The notes: generated from the sequence alone by a model not told the origin. Shown: positions 31,325-40,839, numbered from the stretch's first letter. The stretch: DNA of 64,000 bases from Aliiroseovarius lamellibrachiae (GCF_018599245.1 NZ_JAHEVJ010000002.1:186001-250000), one strand, 5' to 3'. Numbers and translations are program-made.

Positions 31325-32023
31325 CTAGGTCAAACCCGCGCTGATCTTATCAAGCAAGCCCGCCAGCCCGGCGGGATCGGCGAAAAAGGGCGAATGCCCG
31401 GTGTTGAGATCATATGTCGCCCCGCAGTTCTGGGCCATCTGGGCCTGATACGCGGGCGGAATGGCACGATCTTTTGTGCAACGAATGTAGCTGCTGGGGG
31501 CGGTGTGCTGTCCTGTAATCGCGGTCATCGACGGGGCCATCGGTTCGTCGCATAGATGAGCACGGGCAAATTCCAACACCTCGGAACAGTCGTGATACAG
31601 CCGGTCTTGGATCAGCGCGGGCTTAAAGCGAAAGCTTTGCCGGTTTGCGGCGACATCAAAGGCCTTTGCCAAAGGTTGCTCGGGCCACGCCTTGCGCATC
31701 TCAACAAGGCTTGTGTCTGGGGTGGGAACATAGGCGCAGAGATAGACCAGATGGCGGATATTATCCGGTTTTAGGCAGGCCGCTTGGGTGATTGGAAAGC
31801 CCCCCATGGAATGCCCGACGATGATGGTTGGCGCCTCAAGCGCGTCCAAAATGGCTTCGGCATAGCTGGTCAAACTGGCGTCGCCGATTGGCGCATGATC
31901 TGCGCCATGACAGGGCAGATCAATGGCGCGAACGCGGTGCCCCAAACGCGCCAGTTCAGGGATCACATCCCGCCAACACCATGCGCCGTGCCCTGTGCCG
32001 TGGACCAAAAGAAACTCAGACAT
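31325..32023 (-). CDS. Alpha/beta hydrolase (esterase/hydroxynitrile lyase-like)
   Basis: 232 residues. HGTGHGAWCWRDVIPEL (oxyanion region), nucleophile elbow GHSMGG, acid region near CTKDRAIPP and His in NTGHSPFF form the triad; the pattern resembles plant methylesterase/hydroxynitrile lyase-like bacterial esterases. ATG at 32023 overlaps the stop of the preceding hydrolase gene by eight bases, so the longer frame to 32080 is not needed. Last gene of a five-gene overlapping operon. Confidence 0.85.
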   Translation of the reverse strand: MSEFLLVHGTGHGAWCWRDVIPELARLGHRVRAIDLPCHGADHAPIGDASLTSYAEAILDALEAPTIIVGHSMGGFPITQAACLKPDNIRHLVYLCAYVPTPDTSLVEMRKAWPEQPLAKAFDVAANRQSFRFKPALIQDRLYHDCSEVLEFARAHLCDEPMAPSMTAITGQHTAPSSYIRCTKDRAIPPAYQAQMAQNCGATYDLNTGHSPFFADPAGLAGLLDKISAGLT

Positions 32024-32810
32024 GTTTGGTGACGTCCAGAAAACGGGTGAGGGCAGCGGCGTAGATTTCTGGTTGTTCAACGGGCGACATATGGCCGGAT
32101 TTTCGGATCAGCTCAAACGTGGATCCGGGGATCAGGTCGGTCAATTCGCGCACCAGATCAGCGGGGGTGGAGCCATCTTCGGACCCGGCGGTTACCAAGG
32201 TGGGCAGGGTCAGCCGGGCCGTGCTCTCATAAAGGTCGGTATCGGCAATTGCCGCCATACACCCCAGATACCCAGCCAGCGGTGTTGCGCGCATGATGTC
32301 TGCGGCGTGATGGATCAATTCTGGACGGTCGCGGTGGGTGGCGCGGGCAAACCAGCGTTGCATGTTGGGGCCAAGCACAGCCTCGATGCCTTGTGCCTTA
32401 ACCTCGGTGATCCGGGCGGCCCACACTTCCGGTGTGGCGATCTTGACGGCGGTGTTGGACAGGATCAAAGCGCGGATCAGGTCTGGGCGTTCGGCCGCCA
32501 AACCTTGCGCAATAATCCCGCCAATTGACAGCCCCACAAAGGCGCAGTCCTTGACCTTTAACCGGTCCAAAGCGGCCGCCGTATCACGCACGAGATCGGC
32601 CATGGGATACGGCCCATCCGGGCAGGGGCTTTGACCATGCCCGCGCATATCCATGCGAATGATCCGCAGGGTTTTCGGTAAAAACGGCAGCACCGCGTCC
32701 CACATCGTCAGATCCGCCCCCAAGGCATGGGCAAACACCAAGGCTGGGGCGTCCTTTGGCCCCTCATCCACCACGTAAAGCGGGCAGGGTTCATCGCCCG
32801 GCAAGATCAT
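32016..32810 (-). CDS. Alpha/beta hydrolase, 3-oxoadipate enol-lactonase-like
   Basis: 264 residues. Nucleophile Ser in FVGLSIGGIIAQ, acid in TAGSEDGSTP and His in RKSGHMSPVEQPE give a complete triad; the sequence style (FAHALGADLTMWDAVLP, MDMRGHGQS) is that of PcaD. No other beta-ketoadipate genes are nearby, so the symbol is withheld. Start ATG overlaps the upstream stop in an ATGA, showing translational coupling. Confidence 0.85.
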   Translation of the reverse strand: MILPGDEPCPLYVVDEGPKDAPALVFAHALGADLTMWDAVLPFLPKTLRIIRMDMRGHGQSPCPDGPYPMADLVRDTAAALDRLKVKDCAFVGLSIGGIIAQGLAAERPDLIRALILSNTAVKIATPEVWAARITEVKAQGIEAVLGPNMQRWFARATHRDRPELIHHAADIMRATPLAGYLGCMAAIADTDLYESTARLTLPTLVTAGSEDGSTPADLVRELTDLIPGSTFELIRKSGHMSPVEQPEIYAAALTRFLDVTKHV

Positions 32811-34018
32811 TTCGCGCGCGCCTTGCCGCTGCGCAAGGTCAGATGCGCCATGATCTGACCGTGATCGGACGCGAGCTTGTTATACGGCGCCTCGGGGTGG
32901 GATCCGTCGGTGATATGGTCGTTCAGAACGCTGAAATAGGTCATATCCGCGATACGGTTTTCGTAGTCCGGATGGAACGCGCGGCTGAGGAAAATCTGGT
33001 CGATGCTTTCAAAGACACCGCCAAATGAGGCCGTATAGACCATGTCGCGCAAGCTTTTGCGCACAAACAGTTTTTCGGCGGAATGCAGGCGCACGGCGTC
33101 AATCTCTTCGGTGATTTTCACGCTCTCAGCCTCGGAATACCGATCGCGCGGGGTCTTGGCATCATGGCGCAACATCCAGGCGTAGTTTTTGAACGGCACC
33201 TCGCCTGAGATGATCTCGGAACTCACCGCGTGTTCGCCGTCGTTAAAGTCGCCCAGCACCACCACCGGGTGGCCGGCGTTGATTTCCTCAACCACCAATT
33301 TGCGCAGAACCCAAGCCTCGGCCATGCGGCGCATCGCGGCGCGGGCGGATCCCAGCGCGCGGGACACGGGATCATAGTTGGTCAGGTCCTGCTCGGGCGC
33401 AAAATCGGTCCCTTCGGGGCGGATAAATTCCCCGAGTTTTGATTTAAGGTGACAGTTAAACAATGTGATCACCTGATCACCCACCGGGATGCGCACCTTA
33501 AGGATCGGGCGTGACAGGCGGGTCAGGGTGAAATGCCCACCGCCGTCGGTGAAGGGGATGGAGAGCGGTTCGGGCAGCTCTTGCACCACCTCGGGCGTGC
33601 CAACAAAGCCAAAGCGTGACAGCACGGCCAACCCGGGGCGACGGTGGCCCGGCGTGCCGTCGTTCACATTAGGGGCAAACGCCACATGGCGCATGTCCCA
33701 CGGCTCCACCGCCAATTTGCGGAAAATCGCCTTGCGGTGATAGCGTTTTGAACGGTCAGGGATGGTGGTTTTGTTCAGTTCATCCGCGCGCAGGTTCGCC
33801 TCGCGGATCACATCACGCAGCGCGCTTTCCTCAAAGATTTCCTGAAACCCAATCACATCCGCATCCAACGACAGCATTTGATCCGCCATCCAATCGCGCT
33901 TCCACGCGTATTCCTCGGGCGTGTAGGATTGAAACTGGTAATATTCCTGATCAGGGCCAATCAGGTTTTTGACGTTGAAGGATGCAAGGGTGAAATCGGT
34001 AAGCTCGGGTTTGGTCAC
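32807..34018 (-). CDS. Endonuclease/exonuclease/phosphatase (EEP) family protein
   Basis: 403 residues. The EEP catalytic motifs appear in order: ASFNVKNL, GFQEIF (metal Glu), NCHLKSK, VVLGDFND (Asp-Asn pair) and the C-terminal SDHGQI. Such enzymes cut phosphodiester or phosphoester bonds in nucleic acids, phospholipids or inositol phosphates; the target is unknown. No signal peptide, so cytoplasmic. Start is GTG at 34018 inside a GTGA overlap with the preceding dehydratase gene. Its presence in an operon with hydrolases and a dehydratase is hard to explain functionally. Confidence 0.85.
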   Translation of the reverse strand: MTKPELTDFTLASFNVKNLIGPDQEYYQFQSYTPEEYAWKRDWMADQMLSLDADVIGFQEIFEESALRDVIREANLRADELNKTTIPDRSKRYHRKAIFRKLAVEPWDMRHVAFAPNVNDGTPGHRRPGLAVLSRFGFVGTPEVVQELPEPLSIPFTDGGGHFTLTRLSRPILKVRIPVGDQVITLFNCHLKSKLGEFIRPEGTDFAPEQDLTNYDPVSRALGSARAAMRRMAEAWVLRKLVVEEINAGHPVVVLGDFNDGEHAVSSEIISGEVPFKNYAWMLRHDAKTPRDRYSEAESVKITEEIDAVRLHSAEKLFVRKSLRDMVYTASFGGVFESIDQIFLSRAFHPDYENRIADMTYFSVLNDHITDGSHPEAPYNKLASDHGQIMAHLTLRSGKARAK

Positions 34019-34989
34019 GGGGTCAGTGCCTCCAACGCGCGGGTAAACATAGGGGTGTCGACGTTGCCGCCGGTTGCCACGACGATCACGGTGTCGCCGA
34101 AGATTTCATCGGGGTGGAAAAGCGCGGCGGCAAGGGCCACGACCCCGCCGGGTTCGATCACGATCTTCAGTCGGGCAAAGGCAAGCGCCATGGCCCGCAA
34201 GCACTCCTCTTCGCTGACCTCCAGACCAGACCCACAAAGGCGGTGCAGGATCGGGAAAGTCAGATTGCCGGGTTGCGACGTGATGATCGCATCACAGATC
34301 GAGCCTGCTTTCGCAGCGTTGCTTTCAATGCGGCCACTGGCCAGAGAGCGGGCCACATCGTCAAACCGCTTCGGCTCCACCGGGCGGACCCGCATTTTGG
34401 GCGCATCAGCTTCAAGACTAAGCGCAACGCCGGACGTCAAACCGCCCCCGCCGCAGGGGACAAGTACCTCTGCGGCCTCAATCCCCAGCTCAGTGGCCTG
34501 CGCGGCGATTTCCAACCCTACGGTGCCTTGCCCCGCGATCACTTCTGCGTCGTCATAGGGGCGCACCAAGGTCAAACCGCGCGCCTTGGCCAGATCGTCA
34601 CAGATTGCATCACGGTCATCAGTGGCCCGATCAAAGAACACAACTTCAGCGCCATAGCTGCGGGTATTTTCGACCTTCAGACGCGGCGTGTCGGACGGCA
34701 TCAGGATCACAGCAGGAATGCCAAAATCCTGTGCGGCCAGTGCCACCCCTTGCGCGTGATTGCCCGAGGAAAAGGCAATCACACCCTTGGCGCGGATGTC
34801 ACCAGGCAAGGCGGAAATAGCCGCCCGCCCGCCGCGAAACTTAAAGCTGCCCGTGTGTTGCAGGCATTCGGGCTTAATCAACACCCGGCGCCCGGCAATC
34901 TCATCCAGAAACGGCGAGGACAACAGCGGCGTTTTGCGTGCGTGCCCATCAAGGCGTTGGGCGGCGGCGCGGATGGCATCAACGTCCAT
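34015..34989 (-). CDS. PLP-dependent threonine/serine dehydratase-like enzyme
   Basis: 324 residues of fold type II. The PLP lysine is in TGSFKFRGG, phosphate-binding loop in PCGGGG, and FSSGNHAQGVALAA is the serine/threonine dehydratase signature. There is no C-terminal ACT domain, so it is not the isoleucine-regulated biosynthetic form; a catabolic threonine dehydratase or serine racemase-like role fits. ATG at 34989 has GGAG seven bases upstream, overlapping the end of the hydrolase gene before it by 11 bases; the GTG at 35010 is less likely. Confidence 0.88.
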   Translation of the reverse strand: MDVDAIRAAAQRLDGHARKTPLLSSPFLDEIAGRRVLIKPECLQHTGSFKFRGGRAAISALPGDIRAKGVIAFSSGNHAQGVALAAQDFGIPAVILMPSDTPRLKVENTRSYGAEVVFFDRATDDRDAICDDLAKARGLTLVRPYDDAEVIAGQGTVGLEIAAQATELGIEAAEVLVPCGGGGLTSGVALSLEADAPKMRVRPVEPKRFDDVARSLASGRIESNAAKAGSICDAIITSQPGNLTFPILHRLCGSGLEVSEEECLRAMALAFARLKIVIEPGGVVALAAALFHPDEIFGDTVIVVATGGNVDTPMFTRALEALTP

Positions 34990-35812
34990 GACATTGCTCC
35001 AACCAGGCACGGATCACCGGCAACGCTTCGGGTTCATCCAAAAATGGCACATGGCCGCGATCTGGCACGTTGGCGTAAAGCATATCCGGGCGGCGGGACC
35101 GCATTTCGGCAATCGTCGCATCGGTCAAAAGGTCCGAGTTTGCACCATGGATCAGCGCCAGCGGCAGCCCGTCAAAGGCATCAAACATCGGCCACAAATC
35201 TGGGGTCGGTTGGGCACTCGCCTCCTCCACGGCTTTGCGCAGCGCGGGGTCATATCGGTTCTCAAGCTTGCCATCTTTTTCCGCGTAAAGATGACGTACT
35301 TCTTCGTCCCAACGCGCCATCGACACATTGTGAAACCCGGCCTGCTCCATCGCGGCCGCGCGCATTTTGGTGGCGGACCCAAAGGCGCGCCACGCAGGAC
35401 GGCGCCCAAGGTAGGACATGATGTATTTCAACCCACCGGGGTCAATCTCAGGACCGATGTCATTCAGACACACGCCGATCAGCCGGTCCTTGACGACGCT
35501 TGCCAATCCCATCGCAATCAACCCACCACGCGAGGTGCCAAGAATGGCGGCTTTCTCAAGCCCCAGATGATCCATCAACCCCAATACATCTTCGGCCTCT
35601 TGCGGGACCGTATAGGTCTGATGCGGCGCCCAATCCGATTGCCCACGTCCGCGATAATCCATACGGATCAGGCGGATGCCGGAAAGATACGGGGCGACAA
35701 AGTTGAAGTCGTCAGAGTTGCGTGTGAGCCCGGAAAGGGCCAGAACCGGCAAACCTTCGCCTTCGTCGCGGTACGCCAATGTGACACCATCTGATGCTGT
35801 AAATGCTTTCAT
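34979..35812 (-). CDS. Alpha/beta hydrolase
   Basis: 277 residues. Nucleophile in AILGTSRGGLIAMG, acid region LIHGANSDLLT and His in DRGHVPFLDEPE complete the triad. The opening DGVTLAYRDEGEGLPVLALS is typical of soluble hydrolases of the haloperoxidase/epoxide hydrolase type. First gene of the overlapping operon running leftward to 31325; ATG at 35812 follows AAGGGCGATGAG. The ribosome binding context and the cluster suggest a degradative pathway whose substrate is not evident. Confidence 0.85.
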   Translation of the reverse strand: MKAFTASDGVTLAYRDEGEGLPVLALSGLTRNSDDFNFVAPYLSGIRLIRMDYRGRGQSDWAPHQTYTVPQEAEDVLGLMDHLGLEKAAILGTSRGGLIAMGLASVVKDRLIGVCLNDIGPEIDPGGLKYIMSYLGRRPAWRAFGSATKMRAAAMEQAGFHNVSMARWDEEVRHLYAEKDGKLENRYDPALRKAVEEASAQPTPDLWPMFDAFDGLPLALIHGANSDLLTDATIAEMRSRRPDMLYANVPDRGHVPFLDEPEALPVIRAWLEQCHGR

Positions 35813-35873
35813 CTCATCGCCCTTCAATCTCTCTGTGTCAGTAAGCACAGTTCCAAGCGGCTCGTCCAGACGC

Positions 35874-35908
35874 CCTTTTTTCTTGTCGAAAATATCCCCG
35901 CCGGAGGC
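35874..35908 (+). repeat. Recurrent intergenic element, copy 2 (CTTGTC-AAATATCCCCGCCGGAGGC type)
   Basis: CTTTTTTCTTGTCGAAAAT followed by ATCCCCGCCGGAGGC; same order as at 53410 and 57070 and, inverted, at 6165-6202. Confidence 0.75.
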
Positions 35909-35925
35909 CAGAAAACATCCGGTTC

Positions 35926-35955
35926 AACAAAAAAGGCCACCCGAAGGTGGCCTTT
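35926..35955 (-). terminator. fabI terminator
   Basis: AAAGGCCACC (35932-35941) and GGTGGCCTTT (35946-35955) pair perfectly around a 4-base loop; on the minus strand the hairpin is followed by TTTTTT, so it ends the fabA-fabB-fabI transcript. Confidence 0.88.
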
Positions 35956-35974
35956 GCAATGCTCGGTCTTTGGG

Positions 35975-36763
35975 TCACAGATTATCCGGCTGCGGCATCC
36001 CCAAGACATGAAACCCGCTGTCCACGGTGATGATCTCACCGGTGGTGCAATTGCCGTAATCTGAAGCAAGGTAAACCGCGGTGCCGCCCACGGCCTCAAG
36101 CGTTGCGTTTTGCCGCAACGGCGCGTTGGCCTCTGTATGGCGGAAGGTTTTACGCGCGCCACCAATCGCGGCGCCGGCCAGTGTTTTCATCGGGCCGGGC
36201 GAGATGGCGTTGACGCGAATGCCGTCGGGGCCGAGGTCATTGGCAAGATACCGCACCGAGGCCTCTAACGCGGCTTTGGCCACGCCCATCACGTTATAAT
36301 ACGGGGTCACGCGGTTTGACCCGCCGTAGGTCAGCGTCAGGATCGTGCCGCCTTTGGTCATCTTAGGGGCCGCACGGCGCGCCACCTCGATCAGGGAATA
36401 ACAACTGATGTCCATGGAGTTTTTAAAGTTCGCGCGGCTGGTGTCCACGAACCGTCCGGCCAGCTCGTTCTTGTCGGAATAAGCAATCGCATGCACCACA
36501 AAATCAAGGCTGTCCCAACGGTCAAAAAGCGCATCAAAACCTTTGTCCAATGCGGCATCATCCGTGACATCCATGTCGACCAGAAAATCTGACCCAACAC
36601 TTTCCGCCAATGGGGCCACACGTTGCCCAAATGCATCCCCCTGATAGGAAAACGCCAGTTCCGCGCCTTCATTCGCCATGGCCCGGGCAATGCCCCAAGC
36701 GATCGAGCGTTGGTTGGCGACCCCCATAATGAGGCCCCGTTTTCCTTGCATTAATCCAGCCAT
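35975..36763 (-). CDS. fabI: Enoyl-[acyl-carrier-protein] reductase (NADH)
   Basis: 262 residues of the short-chain dehydrogenase type specific to FabI: GVANQRSIAWGIARA (cofactor loop), and the catalytic Tyr-x6-Lys in YYNVMGVAKAALEASVRYLA. It reduces trans-2-enoyl-ACP in each elongation cycle. ATG at 36763 follows GAGGACGATAAC. It ends the fabA-fabB-fabI operon, 15 bases after fabB, with a strong terminator behind. Confidence 0.95.
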   Translation of the reverse strand: MAGLMQGKRGLIMGVANQRSIAWGIARAMANEGAELAFSYQGDAFGQRVAPLAESVGSDFLVDMDVTDDAALDKGFDALFDRWDSLDFVVHAIAYSDKNELAGRFVDTSRANFKNSMDISCYSLIEVARRAAPKMTKGGTILTLTYGGSNRVTPYYNVMGVAKAALEASVRYLANDLGPDGIRVNAISPGPMKTLAGAAIGGARKTFRHTEANAPLRQNATLEAVGGTAVYLASDYGNCTTGEIITVDSGFHVLGMPQPDNL

Positions 36764-36778
36764 GTTATCGTCCTCAAA

Positions 36779-38008
36779 TTAATCTTTGTATTTGCTCAAA
36801 AGCATCGAGCCATTGGTTCCGCCAAAGCCAAAGCTGTTGGTCATCACCGTGTCCAGCCCGGCGTTTTCCACCAATTCGGTGGCGATCTCTTCGGGGTTGA
36901 TCGCCGGGTCCAGCTCTTCGACGTTGATCGACGGGGTGATGAAATCATTCTCAAGCATCAACAGACAATACACGGCTTCTTGCGCGCCGGTGGCGCCCTG
37001 GCTGTGGCCGGTCATGGATTTGGTCGAGCTAATGGGCGGGGTCGATCCCTCACCAAATACACGCCGCACCGCTTCCACTTCGCCCACGTCACCCACGGGG
37101 GTCGATGTGCCATGCGCGTTGATATAGCCGACTTTGCGACCCTGTGGCAGCATGTCCATTGCAAGGCGCATCGCGCGTTCGCCGCCCTCACCAGAGGGCG
37201 CCACCATGTCGTGCCCGTCGGATGTGGCCCCGTACCCGGTGACTTCGGCATAGATCTTGGCGCCGCGCGCTTTGGCGTGCTCCAATTCTTCCAGAACCAA
37301 AATGGCCCCACCGCCGCCGATCACAAACCCGTCGCGGTTTGCGTCAAACGCGCGCGAGGCTTTTTCCGGGGTGTCATTGTATTTCGAGGACATCGCGCCC
37401 ATCGCGTCGAAAAGGCAGGACAGGGTCCAATCCAATTCCTCGCCGCCACCGGCAAACATCACATCCTGTTTGCCCATCATGATCTGCTCGGACGCGTTGC
37501 CGATGCAATGCAGGCTGGTCGAGCAGGCCGAAGTGATCGAATAGTTGATCCCCTTGATTTTGAACGCCGTCGCAAGGTTGGCCGAGATGGTGGATCCCAT
37601 GCATTTCGGAACCGCAAATGGCCCGATGCGTTTGGTCGCACCCGTTTTCAGCGCGGTTTGGTGGGCTGCGAACATTGCACTGGTCGATGGCCCACCAGAG
37701 CCGGCGATCAGGCCGGTTCGCGGGTTCACAACATCATTTTCACCAAGCCCTGCATCGGCAATCGCCTGTTCCATTGCGATATGCGCATAGGCGGCCCCAG
37801 GCCCCATAAAGCGCAGGGTGCGTTTGTCCACATGGGCGGCGATGTCGATATTGGGCATACCCGCAACCTGACTGCGAAAGCCATGTTCGACCATGTCAGC
37901 ATTGGCTGAAATGCCGGATTTTCCAGCTTTTAGCGAGGCAAGAACTTCTTCGGCATTATTCCCGATGGCTGAAACGATGCCCAACCCGGTAACGACAACA
38001 CGACGCAT
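36779..38008 (-). CDS. fabB: 3-oxoacyl-[acyl-carrier-protein] synthase I
   Basis: 409 residues. Catalytic Cys in [12 protein letters not shown], His in [11 protein letters not shown] and His in [12 protein letters not shown] form the ketosynthase triad, and the C-terminal [13 protein letters not shown] is intact. Together with fabA it makes unsaturated fatty acids anaerobically. ATG at 38008 follows AAGGAGTGCGCAT. Middle gene of the fab operon. Confidence 0.95.
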   Translation of the reverse strand: MRRVVVTGLGIVSAIGNNAEEVLASLKAGKSGISANADMVEHGFRSQVAGMPNIDIAAHVDKRTLRFMGPGAAYAHIAMEQAIADAGLGENDVVNPRTGLIAGSGGPSTSAMFAAHQTALKTGATKRIGPFAVPKCMGSTISANLATAFKIKGINYSITSACSTSLHCIGNASEQIMMGKQDVMFAGGGEELDWTLSCLFDAMGAMSSKYNDTPEKASRAFDANRDGFVIGGGGAILVLEELEHAKARGAKIYAEVTGYGATSDGHDMVAPSGEGGERAMRLAMDMLPQGRKVGYINAHGTSTPVGDVGEVEAVRRVFGEGSTPPISSTKSMTGHSQGATGAQEAVYCLLMLENDFITPSINVEELDPAINPEEIATELVENAGLDTVMTNSFGFGGTNGSMLLSKYKD

Positions 38009-38058
38009 ATGCGCACTCCTTCATTTTGCCCGTCTGGGCGCAATAATCTGTGGCTGGA

Positions 38059-38568
38059 TCAGCTTTCCGACAAGGCCACTTTCATGTCTTTGACTTGATA
38101 GATCACATCGCCGTCCGCTTCGACAATCCCGTCTGCAACGCCCATGGTCAGGCGGCGGGTTTGGATCGCTTTGGTGAAATTAATACGGTAGGTCAGCATT
38201 TTACGGTCGGGACGGACCATTCCGGTCAGTTTTACCTCGCCCACACCCAACGCATATCCGCGCCCCTGCCAGCCGCGCCAGCCAAGGTTGAAACCAGTCA
38301 ATTGCCACAAGCCGTCAAGACCCAGGCAGCCGGGCATGATCGGGTTGCCGGGGAAGTGGCAGTCAAAGAACCAAAGGTCTGGGGTGATGTCAAATTCGGC
38401 AATCACATGCCCCTTGCCATGTTCCCCACCGTCACCGGAAATTTCGGTGATCCGATCCATCATCAACATCGGCGGCGCCGGAAGCTGCGCATTGCCGGGG
38501 CCAAACAGCTCTCCGCGCGCGCATTTCAGAAGATCTTCCTTGTCAAAGCTGGTTGGGTAGTCCGCCAT
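38059..38568 (-). CDS. fabA: 3-hydroxydecanoyl-[acyl-carrier-protein] dehydratase/isomerase
   Basis: 169 residues. The active-site His is in [20 protein letters not shown], with the Asp of GLDGLW as partner; a single hot-dog fold domain of normal FabA length. It dehydrates and isomerises 10-carbon acyl-ACP, the branch point to unsaturated fatty acids. ATG at 38568 ([14 protein letters not shown]) follows AGGGCGGCAA. First gene of the fab operon, divergent from the Irr-like regulator 183 bases away. Confidence 0.95.
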   Translation of the reverse strand: MADYPTSFDKEDLLKCARGELFGPGNAQLPAPPMLMMDRITEISGDGGEHGKGHVIAEFDITPDLWFFDCHFPGNPIMPGCLGLDGLWQLTGFNLGWRGWQGRGYALGVGEVKLTGMVRPDRKMLTYRINFTKAIQTRRLTMGVADGIVEADGDVIYQVKDMKVALSES

Positions 38569-38751
38569 TTGCCGCCCTATATCTTGTGTGTTTCGTCCCC
38601 TCATCCTCTATCATCCGGGCAAACATGGACGCAAGGGCGGCGGGCGGGCTGCGCCAATAAAATAGGGCCAGACGGATCACTTGCGCAAAAAATCATGGAA
38701 ACCTGACGAAAGCGCGCCTATATTCTGACGCACCCATATGGATAGAACCGC

Positions 38752-39168
38752 ATGACCCAAGTTGAAATCGCCTCGGAAACACACTGGCTGGCCAGCGCCG
38801 GTTTGCGCCCCACGCGGCAGCGTTTGTCATTGGCCCACTTGCTGGTTGGCGATGGGCAGCATCGCCATGTCACAGCCGAAAGCCTGTATGAAGCATCGCG
38901 AGATAGCGGAGAAAAGGTTTCTCTGGCAACGGTTTACAACACTTTGCGGGTGTTTTCAGACGCGGGTCTGCTGCGTGAAATCACGGTGAATGGCGCGCGC
39001 AGCTATTTCGACACCAATGTGACAAACCATCCGCATTTCTTTTGGGAAGACAGCGAAGAGCTGATGGATGCGCCGGACGAAGATCTTGAAATTGCCCGCC
39101 TGCCAGTGGCCCCCGAAGGGGCTGAGATCAGCAAAGTAGATGTGGTGATCCGGCTGCGCCGCACCTGA
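38752..39168 (+). CDS. irr: Iron-response regulator Irr (Fur family)
   Basis: 138 residues, short for Fur and typical of alphaproteobacterial Irr. DNA-binding part LRPTRQRLSLAHLLVGDGQH with AESLYEASRDSGEKVSLATV, then the histidine motif TNHPHFFWED at the metal/haem-binding position. Irr represses or activates iron and haem genes when haem is scarce. The fabA-irr divergence is a recurrent Rhodobacteraceae arrangement by my recollection. ATG at 38752. A good terminator follows. Confidence 0.9.
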   Translation: MTQVEIASETHWLASAGLRPTRQRLSLAHLLVGDGQHRHVTAESLYEASRDSGEKVSLATVYNTLRVFSDAGLLREITVNGARSYFDTNVTNHPHFFWEDSEELMDAPDEDLEIARLPVAPEGAEISKVDVVIRLRRT

Positions 39169-39198
39169 TTCTGCGACAGATCCGCAATGTCAGACCTG

Positions 39199-39229
39199 AA
39201 AAACCGCCCAAGCGTCTCGGGCGGTTTTT
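39199..39229 (+). terminator. irr terminator
   Basis: AAAAACCGCCC (39199-39209) pairs with GGGCGGTTTTT (39219-39229) around a 9-base loop. Confidence 0.9.
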
Positions 39230-39243
39230 GTTTTTTGCTCTGA

Positions 39244-39672
39244 TCAACCGACCGAGACAATCTCGAAATCAAAGATCAGGGTCTTTCCGGCCAGCGCGTG
39301 GTTTGCATCCAATGTGGCGATTTCATCGGTCAGATTGGTGACTGTGACTGGAATTGGCTGGCCCTGTGGTCCGCCCATCTGAAGCTGCATGCCAACTTCA
39401 AGCGGGATTTCGGCGGGGATTTCTGCACGCGGCACTTCCAGAATGGCTTCTGGTTGGCTGGCGCCGTAAGCCTCTTCGGGGGCGATGGTGACCTTTTTCT
39501 TCTCACCCACGCTCATGCCGGGCAGGGCTTTGTCGAGGCCGGGAATGATCATGCCGGATCCTACGGTGAATTCCAGCGGATCGCGCCCTTCGGAACTGTC
39601 AAAGATGCTGCCATCTTCTAGGGTGCCGGTGTAGTGAATGCGCACGGTTGCGCCTTGAGTGACTTCGGTCAT
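39244..39672 (-). CDS. FKBP-type peptidyl-prolyl isomerase, SlyD-like
   Basis: 142 residues: VRIHYTGTLEDGSIFDSSEG, PLEFTVGSGMIIPGLDKAL, and the inserted flap region (APEEAYGASQPEAILEVPRA) typical of SlyD-like chaperone isomerases, ending DANHALAGKTLIFDFEIV. The metal-binding His-rich C-terminus of E. coli SlyD is missing. It helps folding of cytoplasmic proteins. ATG at 39672 follows GAGG at five bases; the longer frame to 39720 was rejected. Converges on irr. Confidence 0.92.
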   Translation of the reverse strand: MTEVTQGATVRIHYTGTLEDGSIFDSSEGRDPLEFTVGSGMIIPGLDKALPGMSVGEKKKVTIAPEEAYGASQPEAILEVPRAEIPAEIPLEVGMQLQMGGPQGQPIPVTVTNLTDEIATLDANHALAGKTLIFDFEIVSVG

Positions 39673-39778
39673 GGTGGCCTCGTGTTTTTTGGGGGGATGA
39701 GTGGACGAGGCCGCGATCATGCAGGTGCTCGTATGATGTTGGTACCTTAACGAAGTCCTTGAAAAAGGAAAAGAGTGA

Positions 39779-40648
39779 TCAAAACCACTGCCCGGGTTCC
39801 ATCAGCCCCAAATCCAAAAGCTGTTTTGAGGACCATTCAAATTCGGTCGAATTGTGCCATTTGAACGTGTGGATATCAAAGGTCGATCCGGCGTTTGATT
39901 TCAAGGCTTTAGCGGTGCGAAAGCTGGCAATTGCGACGGTGATATTGTTGTGCCATGGGCAGGCATAGGTGTTGTATTCTTCGTCGTTAAAGGTGTGATC
40001 GGCCAGCAACCTTAACCCAGGCCGTGCGCGAAACAGCGCAATTCGGTCAATCTTGCGGCGCAAGGCGGGGATGTGTTCTTCAAACCGCCAACGCAACCCG
40101 CCAAAGAAATCAAGCTGCCGCTCTTTTGGGTGGCCGTCGTTTTCCGGGTCAGGGCGGCCAAGTGCATAATAGCCCGACTTGTCCATCCATGCATTTTCCA
40201 GCGAGACAGCATTGGGATTATGGCCAAGGTCATCCGCGTAAAGGTCCACCACATAGCTTAGAACGCCACTGCGCCGCTCTTCGGTGTGAAATGCCAAAAG
40301 CTCGGCAATTGAACGGGTTTCGCAGAAGGGGTGAAACAGATATTCGGCGTTATAGCAGTAGTAAAGCCAAACCTTGGGGGCGGCTTCGATCACCTTGTTT
40401 ACTGTGGTTTGCAATGCGTTGGGGGCCGACATATCAAAGTCGATGCGGTGGATATCCACCTCTAGCGCGCTGGGCAAGTCAAGGGCATCGGGGGCAAACA
40501 CCAACACCTCTTTAAAGCCTGCGTTTTGGTGGTGGCGGATGGTGCTGTCGACCTCAACCAGATCTTCGACAAAGATCATTGCGACCGGCCCTTTGGCCAA
40601 AGCCTCGGGACTGGAATTCAGAAAATCGCTTAATCCAGAATATCGCAT
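39779..40648 (-). CDS. Conserved protein, possible family 2-like glycosyltransferase
   Basis: 289 residues, soluble. Sequence style (hydrophobic beta strand AMIFVEDLVEVDSTIRHHQN, then VLVFAPD, then a DIHRIDFDM segment) resembles family 2 glycosyltransferases that carry a modified acidic motif; a WHNNITVA and a FKWHNSTEFEW motif lie near the end. I am not certain of the family. No sugar or envelope genes adjoin. ATG at 40648 follows AGGAGCAGTG; the frame to 40849 overlaps the miaB upstream region and was rejected. Confidence 0.6.
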   Translation of the reverse strand: MRYSGLSDFLNSSPEALAKGPVAMIFVEDLVEVDSTIRHHQNAGFKEVLVFAPDALDLPSALEVDIHRIDFDMSAPNALQTTVNKVIEAAPKVWLYYCYNAEYLFHPFCETRSIAELLAFHTEERRSGVLSYVVDLYADDLGHNPNAVSLENAWMDKSGYYALGRPDPENDGHPKERQLDFFGGLRWRFEEHIPALRRKIDRIALFRARPGLRLLADHTFNDEEYNTYACPWHNNITVAIASFRTAKALKSNAGSTFDIHTFKWHNSTEFEWSSKQLLDLGLMEPGQWF

Positions 40649-40839
40649 CACTGCTCCTACTATCCGCGCACTCTGCGGAGCCATGGTTAAAAATCTACCA
40701 ATTTCAAACGCTTTGCAAGGGATCCATGGCACAAGTTCGCCTGCGCCCGGGATATGGGCGCAGGGGTTTGCGGCGTGGTCTCGCGCGCAGCCGTTGCAGC
40801 GCCGCACAGATTTGTGTAGGAGCGGGCCTTGATCCCTGC

